A stretch of DNA of 64,000 nucleotides from Gordionus sp. m RMFG-2023 (taxonomy: Eukaryota > Nematomorpha > Gordioida > Chordodea > Parachordodidae). Location of the stretch: positions 69,541,561 through 69,605,560 of the forward strand of contig NC_088775.1 of assembly GCF_954871325.1 (NCBI RefSeq). Reading direction: 5' to 3'. Under the pieces are notes generated by a model. It did not search any database, was not told the DNA's origin, and saw only the letters and a program-made list of their open reading frames with translations. The number at the start of each line of letters is the position of its first letter. Positions within the stretch are counted from its first letter, which is position 1. Below, in pieces: positions 50,401 to 61,582 of the stretch. The position numbers and the translations under genes were made by a program.

Positions 50401-51565
50401 ATTCCTCTAAATATTCATGAAAGTTTCTCAGAGAATCGTATAAAGTAATATTTATATTAACTCCTAGTGAAGTGAATGAATTAAATGTTTATATTTGTTA
50501 AAAAATAGGCGGAGGTGGCATAGGGATTGTGGTAGTGGTGATAGAAATATCATTTGGAGAACTGGGTGAAAATAAAATAAACATAGATATAAAACATAAG
50601 ATAAAAAAAAACAAACCTCCAGATGAGTTCATTTCAAGCGTAATTCTTTATTATTTTGTCTACCAGTAACTCTAGAACGGGTAAGGCGTTTGTTTATTCA
50701 TCATTATTTTCTTTTCTTATCTTGAATAATAGATTCATCATGTTTTGTAGCAATGTGAGGGATTAGAGTTAGCCTAGACAAATAAAGAAATCAGGCAAAA
50801 ATATAAATAAACTATTGTTGAAATTAAACAAACATTAAAATAATGTAAAACCGGTAGATGGGTCAATATTAGATGCATATTTCTAGAAGTTGGAGGGCTA
50901 TCATCAAAAAAATTATGGGGGACTTATCAAGCCTATTATGATATTCTAAAAGTTAAAAAATAACATGATGAATGTAATGTTATTAAGATTAAGGTTAATT
51001 AATTGTAAGGTAATTAAAAAATAAGATTAAAAAAAGGGGGGGGGGAGGAAAGAAGGTATAAATTATTATTTATAAAAATCATAAAAATTAAATTAAAGGA
51101 ATTGCTAAAGTTTTGAGAAATAGTGGTTAATAGATAATAGAGATAGAAAGAAAAGAATGAGATAATAAAATTTAGTGATAAATAAATTCATTAAGGGAGG
51201 GTAAAAAAAATAAAGAAAGAGTTATTTATAAAGATTGGAGATTATAAATAGGTTAGGATAAGAATATTTAAATATTTGAATATACTTGGTTATCTTCTTT
51301 ATTATTGGTTATGAAAGAAAAATATGAGTATAAAAAGATTTCATTAATGTGTAATTGATAATATGAGATGAAAATTGATAAGGTAATCTAAAAAATAAAG
51401 AAAGGATTAAGTGAAATAAAAAGTTTCATTCATATTTACAAATTTGAGGGAATATTGTTTTTATCAATTCATCCATGTTAGGTATGTGTACACCATCAAT
51501 TCCATTCATCTGTATGAATAAAATAAAATAAAATCAACAAATAAAAATAAAAATAAATACGTACC

Positions 51566-51660
51566 GATGACATGACGTAGCGATGACATGACGTCACGAT
51601 GACATGAAGTCACGATGACATGACGTAGCGATGACATGACGTCACGATGACGTAGTGAGG
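51566..51660 (+). repeat. 16-17-bp minisatellite rich in TGACGTCA
   Basis: About six copies of CGATGACATGACGTAG/CACGATGACATGACGT. Several contain the palindrome TGACGTCA, the consensus CREB/ATF binding site. The array is far less A/T-rich than its surroundings. Confidence 0.9.
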
Positions 51661-52594
51661 ACATCGGAAAATTATAATATAGATAATTAAATTAGCTTAA
51701 AAAAGCTTGTAATTTAAATTTTGCAAAGAAAATATTATTATTTATTACCCTTAAAGTTTTTTATAATATAAATGGCTAAACAATATTTAATGTATTTTAT
51801 TTTTTGAAGTAAATGATAAATGATAAATGTTAATCTTTTTAAAGTAAAATATGTTTCGTTCTTATTTCATATAAAAATATTCCTTATCTCATATAAATCA
51901 AGTTCATTTGCTTCTCCTTTATTAATACCTAGTCCTAACTCGACTATATTAGTAACGAATTTAGTGTGCTAATTTATTCGTATATTCAGCATTCAAAACT
52001 GTAGATTTTGGTGATCAGAAGCGCGAAGCGGTATTAGGTGTATTGTATTAATATTGACAAAGATCCACACTTGGCATGCGAGGGTTCGGATAAGAAATAT
52101 TATTGAAAAAAGTCTTTTTATTAATCTTTTAACTAAAGGTTTTACAAGAATTTTATATGCAACGTTTTTCAGTTATATTATATATAAATGAAACGTAATA
52201 TATATATTAAATTATGATAATCAAAAACAAAAAGTGTATTAAATGTATTTTGCGGCTATAAAGCAAATTTTAATATTATAATTCGAATACTATTAAACAT
52301 TATATAAAATCATAGTATTATAAATCATATAATACTACAATTAACAAAAATAACTCCGCCATAGCCGGTTCTAAGTCCAGTTGGGAAAAGAGGATTTGCC
52401 TCTAGAGTCAAAATCCTCACCGCCAAAAATGACAAGTCCTTAGAATACTTTTCAGACAATAAAGCTAGGGCGCTCCTCTTAAAAAACTCGCGGTGCATTT
52501 GCCCGTGCAAAGCGATAAATAAATATTTAGAGCTACTGCATGACTCACAATGAAGGCGGTCAAAGAAGTTAGATGCGGGAAAATGTAAAAAATA

Positions 52595-53000
52595 TGGGTG
52601 ATTAGTTGGAATGTGGGAATGTTGACGGGCAAGAGTATCAAATTGTTGAACAAAATAAAAAAAAGAAGGTTTGATGTCGTATGCTTTTAAGAGACAAAAT
52701 GGTCTGGAGCCAATGAAAGCTCGGACAAGGGTATAGATTATACTACAATAGGATGGTGATAAAAAGGAATAAAGTGTATTATCTTGAATAAAAACTGGAA
52801 GACAAATGGCTCGAGTTAAAAAATACTCACATCGTCTAATGTGGATCAAACTCGCTGATGATGAAAATCCACTCGGAAATGGAGAAAAGAGTTTTTTAAA
52901 ACAGAGCTGGAGACTGTTGTGCAAATAATTATGAAGGAAGATGTTACTGGGATAGAATTTTAATGGACATGTGAGCATTGAAGGACAGGGTTATCCACAA
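52595..53000 (+). pseudogene. LINE apurinic-like endonuclease, N-terminal part
   Basis: Reads VISWNVGMLTGKS, RRFDVVCF then a stop followed by ETKWSG (the usual block is DVxCLQETKW, whose Glu binds metal), and IKCIILNKNWK. It is the beginning of an AP-endonuclease of the RTE type that nicks target DNA. It breaks off after about 110-130 residues; catalytic Asp/His motifs further on are missing. The minus strand here is open for 217 codons, but the + strand motifs explain the region. Confidence 0.7.
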
Positions 53001-53081
53001 GAATTCTCGAATTATATATTATAGTTATATTAGGTTTATTTTCTCTAATGAATTGACATAAAGTTCGTAGCCATACGTTGA

Positions 53082-53573
53082 AGATTTTATAAAAAAATTG
53101 TTGTCAGGAGATTACGAGATGAAGTGCAGGTATCCGGTAATCAATTCAGTTTTATACAAGGCTGTTCAACTATGGATCCAATTTTTGTCATTCATATACT
53201 GATGGAAAAATATGGGGAGATGAGGAAGGAGCTGCACATGGTGTTTATTGACTCTGAAAAGACATACGATACCATACCCAGAAATCTGTTATGGTGGTGT
53301 TTGAGCAAAAGAGGAATCCCGGAGGGTTATGTAAAACTCATTAGATGTATGTACAAGGATTCAGATAAGGCCATTACCCATAGATGTAGGGCTTCATCAA
53401 AGCCCCCTTTTCTTCGTACTCATCCTCGATACTATGACAAAGGATTTTGCAGGCTCGCTCCATGGTCAATGTTATATGCAGATGCCATCGTGATAAGCGT
53501 GGAAGCTGAATTGTTAGCAGCTCAGCGGACGGTGTTCGGGCAGTTAGGTTGGGAAAATATGGACTTCGCATGA
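53082..53573 (+). pseudogene. LINE reverse transcriptase, central part
   Basis: Open from about 53082: VVRRLRDEVQVSGNQFSF, IQGCSTMDPIF, HMVFIDSEKTYDTIPR (matching FLDLEKAYDxIPR, with a Ser in place of Leu), LLWWCL and YVKLIRCMY. Near 53470 SMLYADAIVI stands where FADDIVL, the catalytic DD pair, is expected; the second Asp is Ala here, so the enzyme would be dead. A stop ends the frame at 53573. Confidence 0.8.
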
Positions 53574-53599
53574 ATTCGTCTAAAACAGCGTATCTGGCA

Positions 53600-54205
53600 A
53601 CAAATGTTAATAGTCGGTGTCAAGGGACTATGCAAGTTACTTCATGCCCGAAAGCTGAAAAGTTTAGCTATCTTGGGCTCACAACACATCAAGCCCGCTA
53701 GGATACAGAAGGGTTGGATGAAATGGAGATGCATATCAGGAGTGTATGTGACAAAAAAATGTCAATGTGGCTTAAAGATAAGGTTTTGAAATATCATCAG
53801 ATCTGTCTTGCCGTAAAGTGTTAAACCTGGGCATTACATGCCGCTTAGAAAAAGATGTTGGATGTAACCGAAATGCATATGATCAGATGGAGCTTAGGTT
53901 ACATCAAGCTGGATCGTATAACCAGTGATAGCTTATAAAAGAAGATGGGAAAGTTAAAGGAGAGTAGAGAAAGATGGTATGGACATGTATTAAGGACTGA
54001 CTCAACTAACTGGAATTGGTAAGTTCTCGATCTTGAAGTTATGGGCAAATAAATTAGAGGCAAGCGACCACTGGATTTCTCTTAACTGCAAGGACTTGTT
54101 GAATAAAAAAATCGTCGTTGATATGGCTCAAAATCTAGCTATACGGAAGGATAGGACACCAACTATTTTTGGGATTAGCATGGTAAAGAAGAAGACTACA
54201 ATAAA
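53600..54205 (+). pseudogene. LINE C-terminal domain
   Basis: Fragments in several frames: IQKGWMKWRCISGV (about 53705-53750), TEMHMIRWSLGYIKLDRIT (about 53865-53925) and RERWYGHVLR (about 53970-54000). These correspond to the WxKWRxLSGVL, MRMLRW and LRWYGHVMR blocks in the copy at 1659. Stops and frame changes are frequent. Confidence 0.75.
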
Positions 54206-54209
54206 GTAA

Positions 54210-56955
54210 TGTTATAATTAATATTATTACAAAAACGAATTTCAACCCATATGAGTTCATTTAAAATATTATATGAATAACATATGATTTAATTGTTCAC
54301 AAAAATTAATTTGTAAGTAATTTAGTCTAGCAGACGAGGTATGCCATTTAAAATTGCGATATGATTTAGTCGTTGCTATTTCTACGTAGAACGTATATAA
54401 GATTTAAGACGTGATAGTCTTGAAAGGTCTGTAGAACAAGCAATTTCGGGAATTGTTAATAGCATTTTAATAAATTTTACATATACTTTAAAGTTTAAAC
54501 AAATCGAAATAATTTATTTCTTACTTTAATCTTTTATTAATACTAAAAAATGGCAAATTTTTCAATATTAATAAATGAATCTTATTCTTCTACTACTAAA
54601 TTTTATGTATGGCCTGAAAGATGTTTATATTTTGCTCTATATTTTTCACTATGAAGACGCGTCTATGAACAAAATATCCTTAGACTAAAGTAAGAGGTTT
54701 CATTATAAAATTGACCTCTGCATATTTCAATGTCTAAAAAATATCTAAGTAATATATATTTAATTATTTCCGCTATTATGGGTGTTAATGATAGAGAGAG
54801 TCCCATCGCACCTATGAAATCGGGGCCTATGACTGTATTCAATGTTATTGGATAATTAACGTCATTGAAACATATTTGTTTAAAATCCCCTTCACTTTTT
54901 AGTTCAAAAGCCTTTCAATGGCAGGCTTCAATATATGCACACATTTTTAATTAATAGAAAATCTAGATTAGCATTGATGCGTTGGATGCCCATTTTTAAG
55001 ATAAGTGACCTCTTATTCTGAATTTTTGGGTTGAAATAATTCAATAGTGAATTGTAATAATATATTTATTTTATATTTGGGAAATTTAAAGAAATCTATT
55101 TTATATATTTAAATTAATCATTTCTTTAGTATATAATTTAAATATCTTTTTTGGGAAAAGATGTAATATTTCTTTAAAAATATATGGCCTTATCTAGATA
55201 TCTAGAAAAAAAATGTAATTTTAAGATTTATAGAAAGGTAAAAATGGGAATGGATTACGCTTCCTCAAATTTAGACTCCGAGTCAACGTTTTAATTAATT
55301 AGCTTTAGAGTTGAGACTACGTATCCAGCTATTGATTGCATTGCTTTCATATAATCTTCAATATGCATTTTGGCGTGCCAAGAAATTTGCATAAAAATAT
55401 TAATTTATACAAAATATAACGAATGAGAATATTAATATCTTATTCGCCAGTGTGCTATCTTGAATGATATGTATACTTAATTTAACTTATATAATATATA
55501 AATACATCGTATTACTGAGCAAACTACAATGCTCTAAACATAAGCTTCAATGGCAATCTTCTTTCCAAAGAGCTTTCTTAGACTATTTTGTTTTTCCTTA
55601 TTCTAAATATATAGCAAAATCCAATGTTTGATTAGAATGATATATTAATTTTAATTAACATGATATATTTACAAAGCGTTCCACAAGAAATATGTTGCAA
55701 TATGCTAAATATTGACCGATGACTATGTTGAGAAAAATATAGCAGAAAATTTATTAATAATCGATATATATGTCTTATTGGGATATGGGATTCATTCATT
55801 GAGATGATTTTTAAATATGGAATGACTGACAGTAGGTCAGAGTGAGCAATATCACGGGTACTGATCTTGTGTATAAAATAGAATTTTTAAAAAATATTTG
55901 AATCTTAATCAACTTTGTTAAAAAATAGAAAGATATCTTAGAACACAAGTTATTAATATGAACACGAATCGAAGAAGCCAAATTAATTTTTTTACATATA
56001 TATAGTTAAACTAAATCATTATACAGTAACATAAATAAAACTAAAACGTAAAAATATAAAATAAAACTAAAAAATTATATAAAAATTCCTTTTTCTTTCT
56101 TTTCTATTTTTATTATTATATTTTTGATTTTAGTATATATATTTCTAAAATAACAATAATTATTTATAATTGTCCTATAATTTGCTTACAATTTAAACCC
56201 TTCAATTTTACAATTTTTAATTTATCCTTCCAAATTTTATATACAAATTAACTGTTTCTTTAAAATTATAATTCATTCAATAGACACTATCAACAAGTTA
56301 ATTTTTAATTTTTTTTAAACTAATTAATTTAATAGTACTATTTTGAAATTTAAATTAGTCATTTAATTTAAGTTTTTAATTACTATTATTATTCCTTTTG
56401 ATTTTTATTTAACGCAAAAATTATGGATAATGATATTTATTAGAGAAAGTTAGAGAAGATATAGTAGAATCTGAAGAAAATGAATTATATATAAACAAAA
56501 TTTAAGGAGAATCAGTGACAAAGCATGAATAAAAGAAAAGAGAGCATTATTTATCTTATTTTTCGAAAAAATTCTAGAAAAATTAATGTAATCTTTATGA
56601 TATGTTAATTAATACTATTCACAATCTTAATAGGTAATACTTAATACTATTTTTACTAGGTTATATTATCTCCCATGAAATGCAAGCTAATGGCAAATTT
56701 ATGAGAAAAATCAATTTTATATAATTACTATTAACGTGTCCTTAAAATTACTGTTGCTTTTTTTAAAATTAACCTCCTATCCTATAAAATAGTTTCTAGC
56801 TATTACGCTATGAAAATCCCGGTCGAAGCTCATATAAAAACGGGCCAAAAATCTCAATAGCAGGACAAGATATTACCTAACTTAAAATGGAGAGATATTT
56901 TGAGAATTAACATGTTTATTAATACTAAAAAAATGGAATAGTAATTATTTATTCT
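54210..56955. other. gene-free A/T-rich stretch with one MITE end
   Basis: At about 55785-55830 TTATTGGGATATGGGATTC and GATGATTTTTAAATATGG repeat the left end of the mariner-type MITE at 20978; its right arm is absent. The rest holds nothing recognised. Confidence 0.5.
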
Positions 56956-57450
56956 CATCATATCATAGGCGTAGTCAGGGGGGGGGGGGTTGAGGTAATC
57001 CCCTTCTTCAAAAATTTATCACTTTTTGTGAATATCATCTTAAGCTAATAAAAAATATCACCCTTAGTTCTCCCCCCCCCCCCACTTCTTCCCAAAAATG
57101 TATGCATATATCTTAAACAATAATTTGAAAGAAAGAAAGTAAAAGTTGATATTTTTTTATTTATACATTTTTGGAAAAAAGCATATATATATAAAGTGAA
57201 CCAAAATATTTTTTAAGAAATGGAATGTAAGCCAAAGATAAGTCTTAAGACCAAAGTGAAATGAATTATAATTATTAATAATAGATCCATAAAATTACTA
57301 AATAATATCATATATCAAATAAAATTTTTATAAAGTTAGTAATTTTAATTTATTTATCTTAATAAAAGTAAGATAAAACTATCGATAAAATTAAATCATA
57401 AATGAAATAATAAAAATTAAAGCACAGTACAAACTGTGGAATATTATATG

Positions 57451-57633
57451 TAGTGTTGTTAAATTACCTAACTTTGACCATCTCTACTGTGACTTAGTCA
57501 AGCTTGTAACCTAAAAAATTGAATTAAGCTTCTAAGTTGAGTCTCAACTTGAAGATTGATTCTAATATTTTTGGTTAAAAATATGGCTACACTGTTTTAT
57601 AGTTGACTAAAGTTAGGTAGTTTAACAACACTA
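57451..57633. mobile_element. hAT MITE, TAGTGTTGTTAAA family, perfect 8-bp TSD
   Basis: Ends TAGTGTTGTTAAA and TTTAACAACACTA with flanking ATTATATG at 57443-57450 and 57634-57641. The inner stem pairs as TACCTAACTTTGACC against TGACTAAAGTTAGGTAG, a different sequence from the copy at 17577. 183 bp, no coding. Confidence 0.92.
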
Positions 57634-57650
57634 ATTATATGTCGTAGATT

Positions 57651-59916
57651 TAAGGGCGTCGCTAGCCTTCACAATCTCAGGGGGCTCAACTAAAAAAATT
57701 CTATGGGGGGCGAAGCCCCTTATACTCCCCAATTTGCGGACCTTCGGCTCGCTTTTGCCAGGCCTTCGGCCGGGTTTTATATTAATATATTATACTTTTT
57801 TAAAATTTGTTAACTCTGAACAATTATTTTGATTTTTATATTATGTCATTTATTATATTTTGCATACAAAATAAACTGACATATAAAAAACAACATAATG
57901 CAATAATATAATTCTTAGCAACTTACATTGACAAAAGGTTATCAAACAAGTTTAGCTCTCTGATATCATTTTAGACAATATTTTATAGAGTGGACTAATA
58001 AGGAAAAATTTATTAACCTAAACCCAATCAACAATTTTTGAAGGTATGAGTATAAACGATCACTCCAAATTATAAAACTATATGGTGGTTAGAGCTTCCT
58101 CTTAGATGACATGATGGAAGCTAGATAAGTAATCTAGAAAATTATTGTGAGATATTAAATTTCTAAAAGATTATCTTCCATTTTAAATGATATATAAACG
58201 ACTACACAGTTGACCATTATTGTTTATCTAAAATATGCAATTATATGCTCTTAGCCGTTAGTAATAATCTTAAATTACATAGCAACACAAATAATAGACG
58301 TAGTTAATTTGCAGTAATAGCCATGAAACTCACGATGTAAACTAATATCAGAATTTATTATGTTGGATAAATTGATAAAATAAAAACACTAAAACTCTTT
58401 GGAAGAAATAATTATGCAAATATATTGTAGCCTGAAGTTATTTACACTGCAATGCCATATTAGAAATGAAAAATCTACCTATAAAATAAGGACCAGAATG
58501 ATATGTTGAAACATTTAAGATTTTATATATTGTCGCACCACCTTGGTATATTATATTTTAAAATAATAGAAGTTTGTAATAATATCAAGAATATACTTGT
58601 ATTAAAAATTTAACTCAAGACTGTTTTTCGAAAAAGAAAAAAATAGCTTTCCTAAAAACACGTTAAAAAGAGAAGAAAAGATATCAAATTTATTACATCT
58701 ATTGCAAGATGAATAATAAAATGTTTAATTAAAATTATTTATAACTAAATAGTGGCGTTAAATACTTGAATGCAATTTGTTATTGTATTTATTGTCAAAC
58801 CATTTATTAGTAAAATTTATTATAATATTAACTGTAATCAGTGGCGTAGCTACGGGGGTGGTTTTCGGGTTTGGACCCCTCCCAGAGCAAAATTTTTTTA
58901 AGATTATACGTTCAAAAGACTTAAAAGTTTCTTTATATCAAATGAAATGAATACATGAATATTTATATTTTTCTATTTTTGATGTCGTGGAAGGATAATA
59001 TATTACTATTGAAATTATTCTGGATAGTATTATTATAAAATCATTGAGATTATCTACTAAATTATAATAATATATTATTGATGCATTAACTATATTTATT
59101 ATATAATATCGAAGATATTGTTATGACTTTTGAGATAAACCCGGCCGAAGGCCAAGCAAAGGGCCGAAGGCCCGTTAAAGGTTGTCTGGGGGTCGAAGCT
59201 TCCCAGTCTTATATATGTATGGACCCCCTCTAAGGAAAATTCCTAGCTACGCCACTGACTGTAATATATTATATAACTGTCAAATACGTTTATAAAAGTG
59301 GCATTATATCTAATATTTTATAAACAACTGTATTTAGTAGAAGATTATATACTATATGTCTACTTACTTTTTATAAAGAAATCTCTTATACTTATTTGGA
59401 CCTTGAAAATATTTTTAAGGTATGATAATAAAATTTAAAAATAAATATACACTTGATTAGTCATTTTGAACTCGGCTAATTACAATATTAAATTTGTTAA
59501 TTTTCAAATAATATATGATTATATGTATTTAATTACGGTTAAATAATAATTTAAATAATAAAAGTCAATTAAACTTTAAATGTTAAAACTAAATTAATAT
59601 TTAGTGAGTTATTGATATTATATTTTTAATACAGAATTTGATTGCAAGCTGACATAGTGAAAATATAATTTATATGTATTAATCGAATCTAATAATTAAA
59701 ATAATATTCATTTAATAAAAATTTAAATAGTCTTAATAATTTCTAAATAATAAAATTATATCTATATATTACTTAATGGAATTATAAAAGAAATCATTCA
59801 GTGGGCAATCAAAAAAATTTATTCTTAGTTCAAGGGGATATTAAGGAGCCATTAAAAAAAAAATTTTGCTTCAGGGGGATCGAGTTCCTGCGCCCCCCCT
59901 TCTAGCGACGCCATTG
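57651..59916. mobile_element. 2.3-kb hAT-type element, perfect 8-bp TSD
   Basis: Left end TAAGGGCGTCGCTAG, right end inverted CAATGGCGTCGCTAG, flanked by CGTAGATT at 57643-57650 and 59917-59924. The subterminal region has GGGGCGAAGCCCC (57707-57719) and GGCCTTCGGCC (57761-57771). The interior is A/T-rich without recognisable transposase, so non-autonomous or long dead. It is interrupted by the element at 58839-59257. Confidence 0.9.
58839..59257. mobile_element. innermost hAT MITE, CAGTGGCGTAGCTA family, perfect 8-bp TSD
   Basis: Left end CAGTGGCGTAGCTACGGGGG, right end CCTAGCTACGCCACTG, flanked by ACTGTAAT at 58831-58838 and 59258-59265. Near its right end are GGCCGAAGGCC (59143-59153) and GGGCCGAAGGCCC (59161-59173). 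419 bp, no coding. Confidence 0.95.
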
Positions 59917-60864
59917 CGTAGATTTACAGTATATCTAATTTTATCAAATATCATATGACAATCAAGTAATTTTTATCAATATAACGAAAATATTTTACAG
60001 AAAACTATAAAATATTGATAAGGACATCAATAAATATCTTTTAATATAAAAATTAATTTTTAATATCATTTTTTAAAATAAATAGATGGCGTTAAATAAT
60101 TGAATGCAAATTGTTGCTATATTTATTATCAAGACTATTGATTAGTAAAATTTTTTAAATATTAACTGTAATATATTCTCAAACTGTCAAATATGTCTGT
60201 AAAAGTGGAATTTTACCTAGAAATTTGTAACTAATCTATATAATAGATAAATATCAACTATATGTCTACTTACTTTTTATAAATGAAATTCTTATACTTG
60301 TTTGGAATAAATTATTACCATGCGTGTAAAAATATTTTATGACTATATATAGACTAAGGTTACCCGGCCGAAGGCTGTGCTAAAGCGGACCGAAGGCCCG
60401 CTCAAATGGGTTCTGGGGGCGAAACCTACAATAATTATTTAATTTCTCCCCCCCCTTCTACTCGCACTCCTTAGGAAAATCCTGGCTACGCCTATGCATC
60501 ATATATATTTCATTAATTTTTTAAAAAAGTAATTTATGTATTATGTTTTAAATGTTGACGATTTTAAGTTTTATTATTTGGTGAATAAATGAATTTCTAT
60601 ATAAAGAAACAAAAACATGAGATAATAACAAATCCTTTTTTTCTTCAAGCATAAAATGATGAAGGCTAAGGTTAAGGTTAATTTATATAAGAATAAGCTA
60701 GGATTTTAAGAATCCAATTTTAAAAACTAGAAAGAATTAGATATTTTAGCCCTTATATCACTGGTATTATAACATTATATGACTATTTTATATTCTTCAT
60801 TTTTTAAATATATTTATTTTAAAAAACATGATGTCACAACATGATCGACATTTATGTCCTATCT

Positions 60865-60870
60865 CACGTG
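60865..60870. promoter_or_regulatory. E-box CACGTG upstream of CUL2
   Basis: TCACGTGA centred about 100 bp before the CUL2 start codon, a palindromic binding site for bHLH-Zip factors. A pyrimidine tract (about 60925-60942) lies between it and the start. Position is compatible with a promoter element, but a six-base match in open DNA is weak evidence. Confidence 0.3.
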
Positions 60871-60966
60871 ACCCATACAATATCATTTTATCAAACTGAC
60901 AGTTTCCCATGTCAATTTACTACTTTTCTTTTTTTTTATTTTCACATTTGGAATGCTATAAAATAT

Positions 60967-61425
60967 ATGTCGCTCAAACCTCGAAAGGTAAACTTTGATG
61001 GAGTATGGACTTGTATACAGAATACTCTAGAGGGAGTTATGACATTGAGTAAAGTCCCTAAAAATGTGTGGAATGATAGATTTTTGTAATTTATGATTGT
61101 TTTTAATTAATATTAACGAATTTTTTCAAATTTGACATATTTATTATATTAATTTTACTTATAATTTATGTGCAATTTTAAAGAGATATTTATACGATAT
61201 GCACTGCAATTCCAGACCCACTATGTGAAGAACTTTATCAATCAACGAAAATATTTTTAGAGGTGCATGTTAAAAAAATATATCAAGTATAACTTTATAT
61301 AAAATATTTTATTTTTAACTTTTTAAGGAAATATTAAACCTAGATGATGACATACTGTTGTTCAACTACCACAAACACTGGCTTGATTATAGCAAAGGAG
61401 CAACATATTTAAATCAATTATATGG
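60967..61425 (+). CDS. CUL2: cullin-2, first three exons (partial)
   Basis: Scaffold of the CRL2 ubiquitin ligases: the cullin N-terminus binds the Elongin C/VHL-box substrate receptors and the C-terminus (not seen here) carries the RING protein. Exon 1 is 60967-61085, exon 2 61184-61286, exon 3 61328-61425, about 106 codons. They read MSLKPRKVNFDGVW ... VWNDRF, then DIYTICTAIPDPLCEELY and TKIFLEVHV, then HKHWLDYSKGATYLNQLY. From memory of animal CUL2 (MSLKPRVVDFDETW ... WNDRFSDIYALC ... TKIFLENHV ... YSKGADY), the match is collinear and without gaps, covering the Elongin C-binding first helices. Both introns (98 and 41 bp) are GT-AG and keep the frame. An upstream ATG at 60841 is in frame but would add 42 residues that CUL2 does not have; 60967 is chosen from the family start. 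Exon 3 ends in phase 2 before GTAATT. No exon 4 was found by eye before 64000; MITEs and gypsy relics follow, so it is either a long intron or a broken gene. Confidence 0.9.
61086..61183 (+). other. CUL2 intron 1
   Basis: Starts GTAATT and ends TTTTAAAG. Removing its 98 bp joins TTT TT to A GAT and gives F-L-D-I-Y, aligning with FSDIY in CUL2. The alternative acceptor two bases on breaks the frame. Confidence 0.85.
61287..61327 (+). other. CUL2 intron 2
   Basis: 41 bp, GTATAACTTT...CTTTTTAAG, phase 0. Very short for an animal intron. Confidence 0.85.
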
Positions 61426-61582
61426 GTAATTTGACAATTTTGTTATATATTAGTATAATAATATATTATTTATTTTATTAGTTAATCACTTAAAAATAAT
61501 TTAAGTGTAAATCTAAAATTACAAATAATTCTATACATTTTAATTAAATTTTTTTGATATGTATTTAATGTTAAATTCTAAG

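Larger units (their letters stand above)
49135..51685 (+). mobile_element. candidate Helentron/Helitron-like element
   Basis: The left end TACTAGTAGAAAG is followed by a perfect hairpin CCCGTCA-aaaa-TGACGGG (49149-49166), the layout seen at the start of many Helentron-type elements. The proposed right end is GAAAATTATAATATAGAT just behind a minisatellite, again typical of such elements. No Rep or helicase protein is recognisable between, so it would be a non-autonomous copy. There is no target duplication to test, as expected for this class. Boundaries are inferred from end-like motifs only. Confidence 0.3.
52350..54205 (+). mobile_element. RTE-like LINE with internal deletion
   Basis: Endonuclease, reverse transcriptase and C-terminal pieces follow one another on the + strand in the right order. 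The distance from the endonuclease start (VISWNVGMLTG, about 52600) to the reverse transcriptase block QFSFIQGCST (about 53145) is only about 550 bp, whereas about 1.5 kb is usual for this family. Roughly 1 kb between them is therefore missing. No poly(A) or target duplication was found. Confidence 0.8.
56964..60496. mobile_element. outer hAT-type element of a four-element nest
   Basis: Left end CATAGGCGTAGTCAGG, right end inverted CATAGGCGTAGCCAGG, flanked by the identical 8-mer CATCATAT at 56956-56963 and 60497-60504. About 1 kb is its own sequence; the rest consists of later insertions at 57451-57633 and 57651-59916 (itself interrupted at 58839-59257). Poly(G) directly follows the left end and poly(C) precedes the right. 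No transposase is recognisable. Confidence 0.9.

Noticed and set aside
52325-52978. A 217-codon open frame on the minus strand
   Set aside because: The + strand of the same DNA carries an RTE-like endonuclease (WNVGMLTGK, ETKWSG); the minus frame is its antisense and shows no domain.
60841-60966. In-frame upstream ATG extending CUL2 by 42 residues
   Set aside because: Animal CUL2 proteins begin at MSLKPR; the added residues are low-complexity and without a family match.
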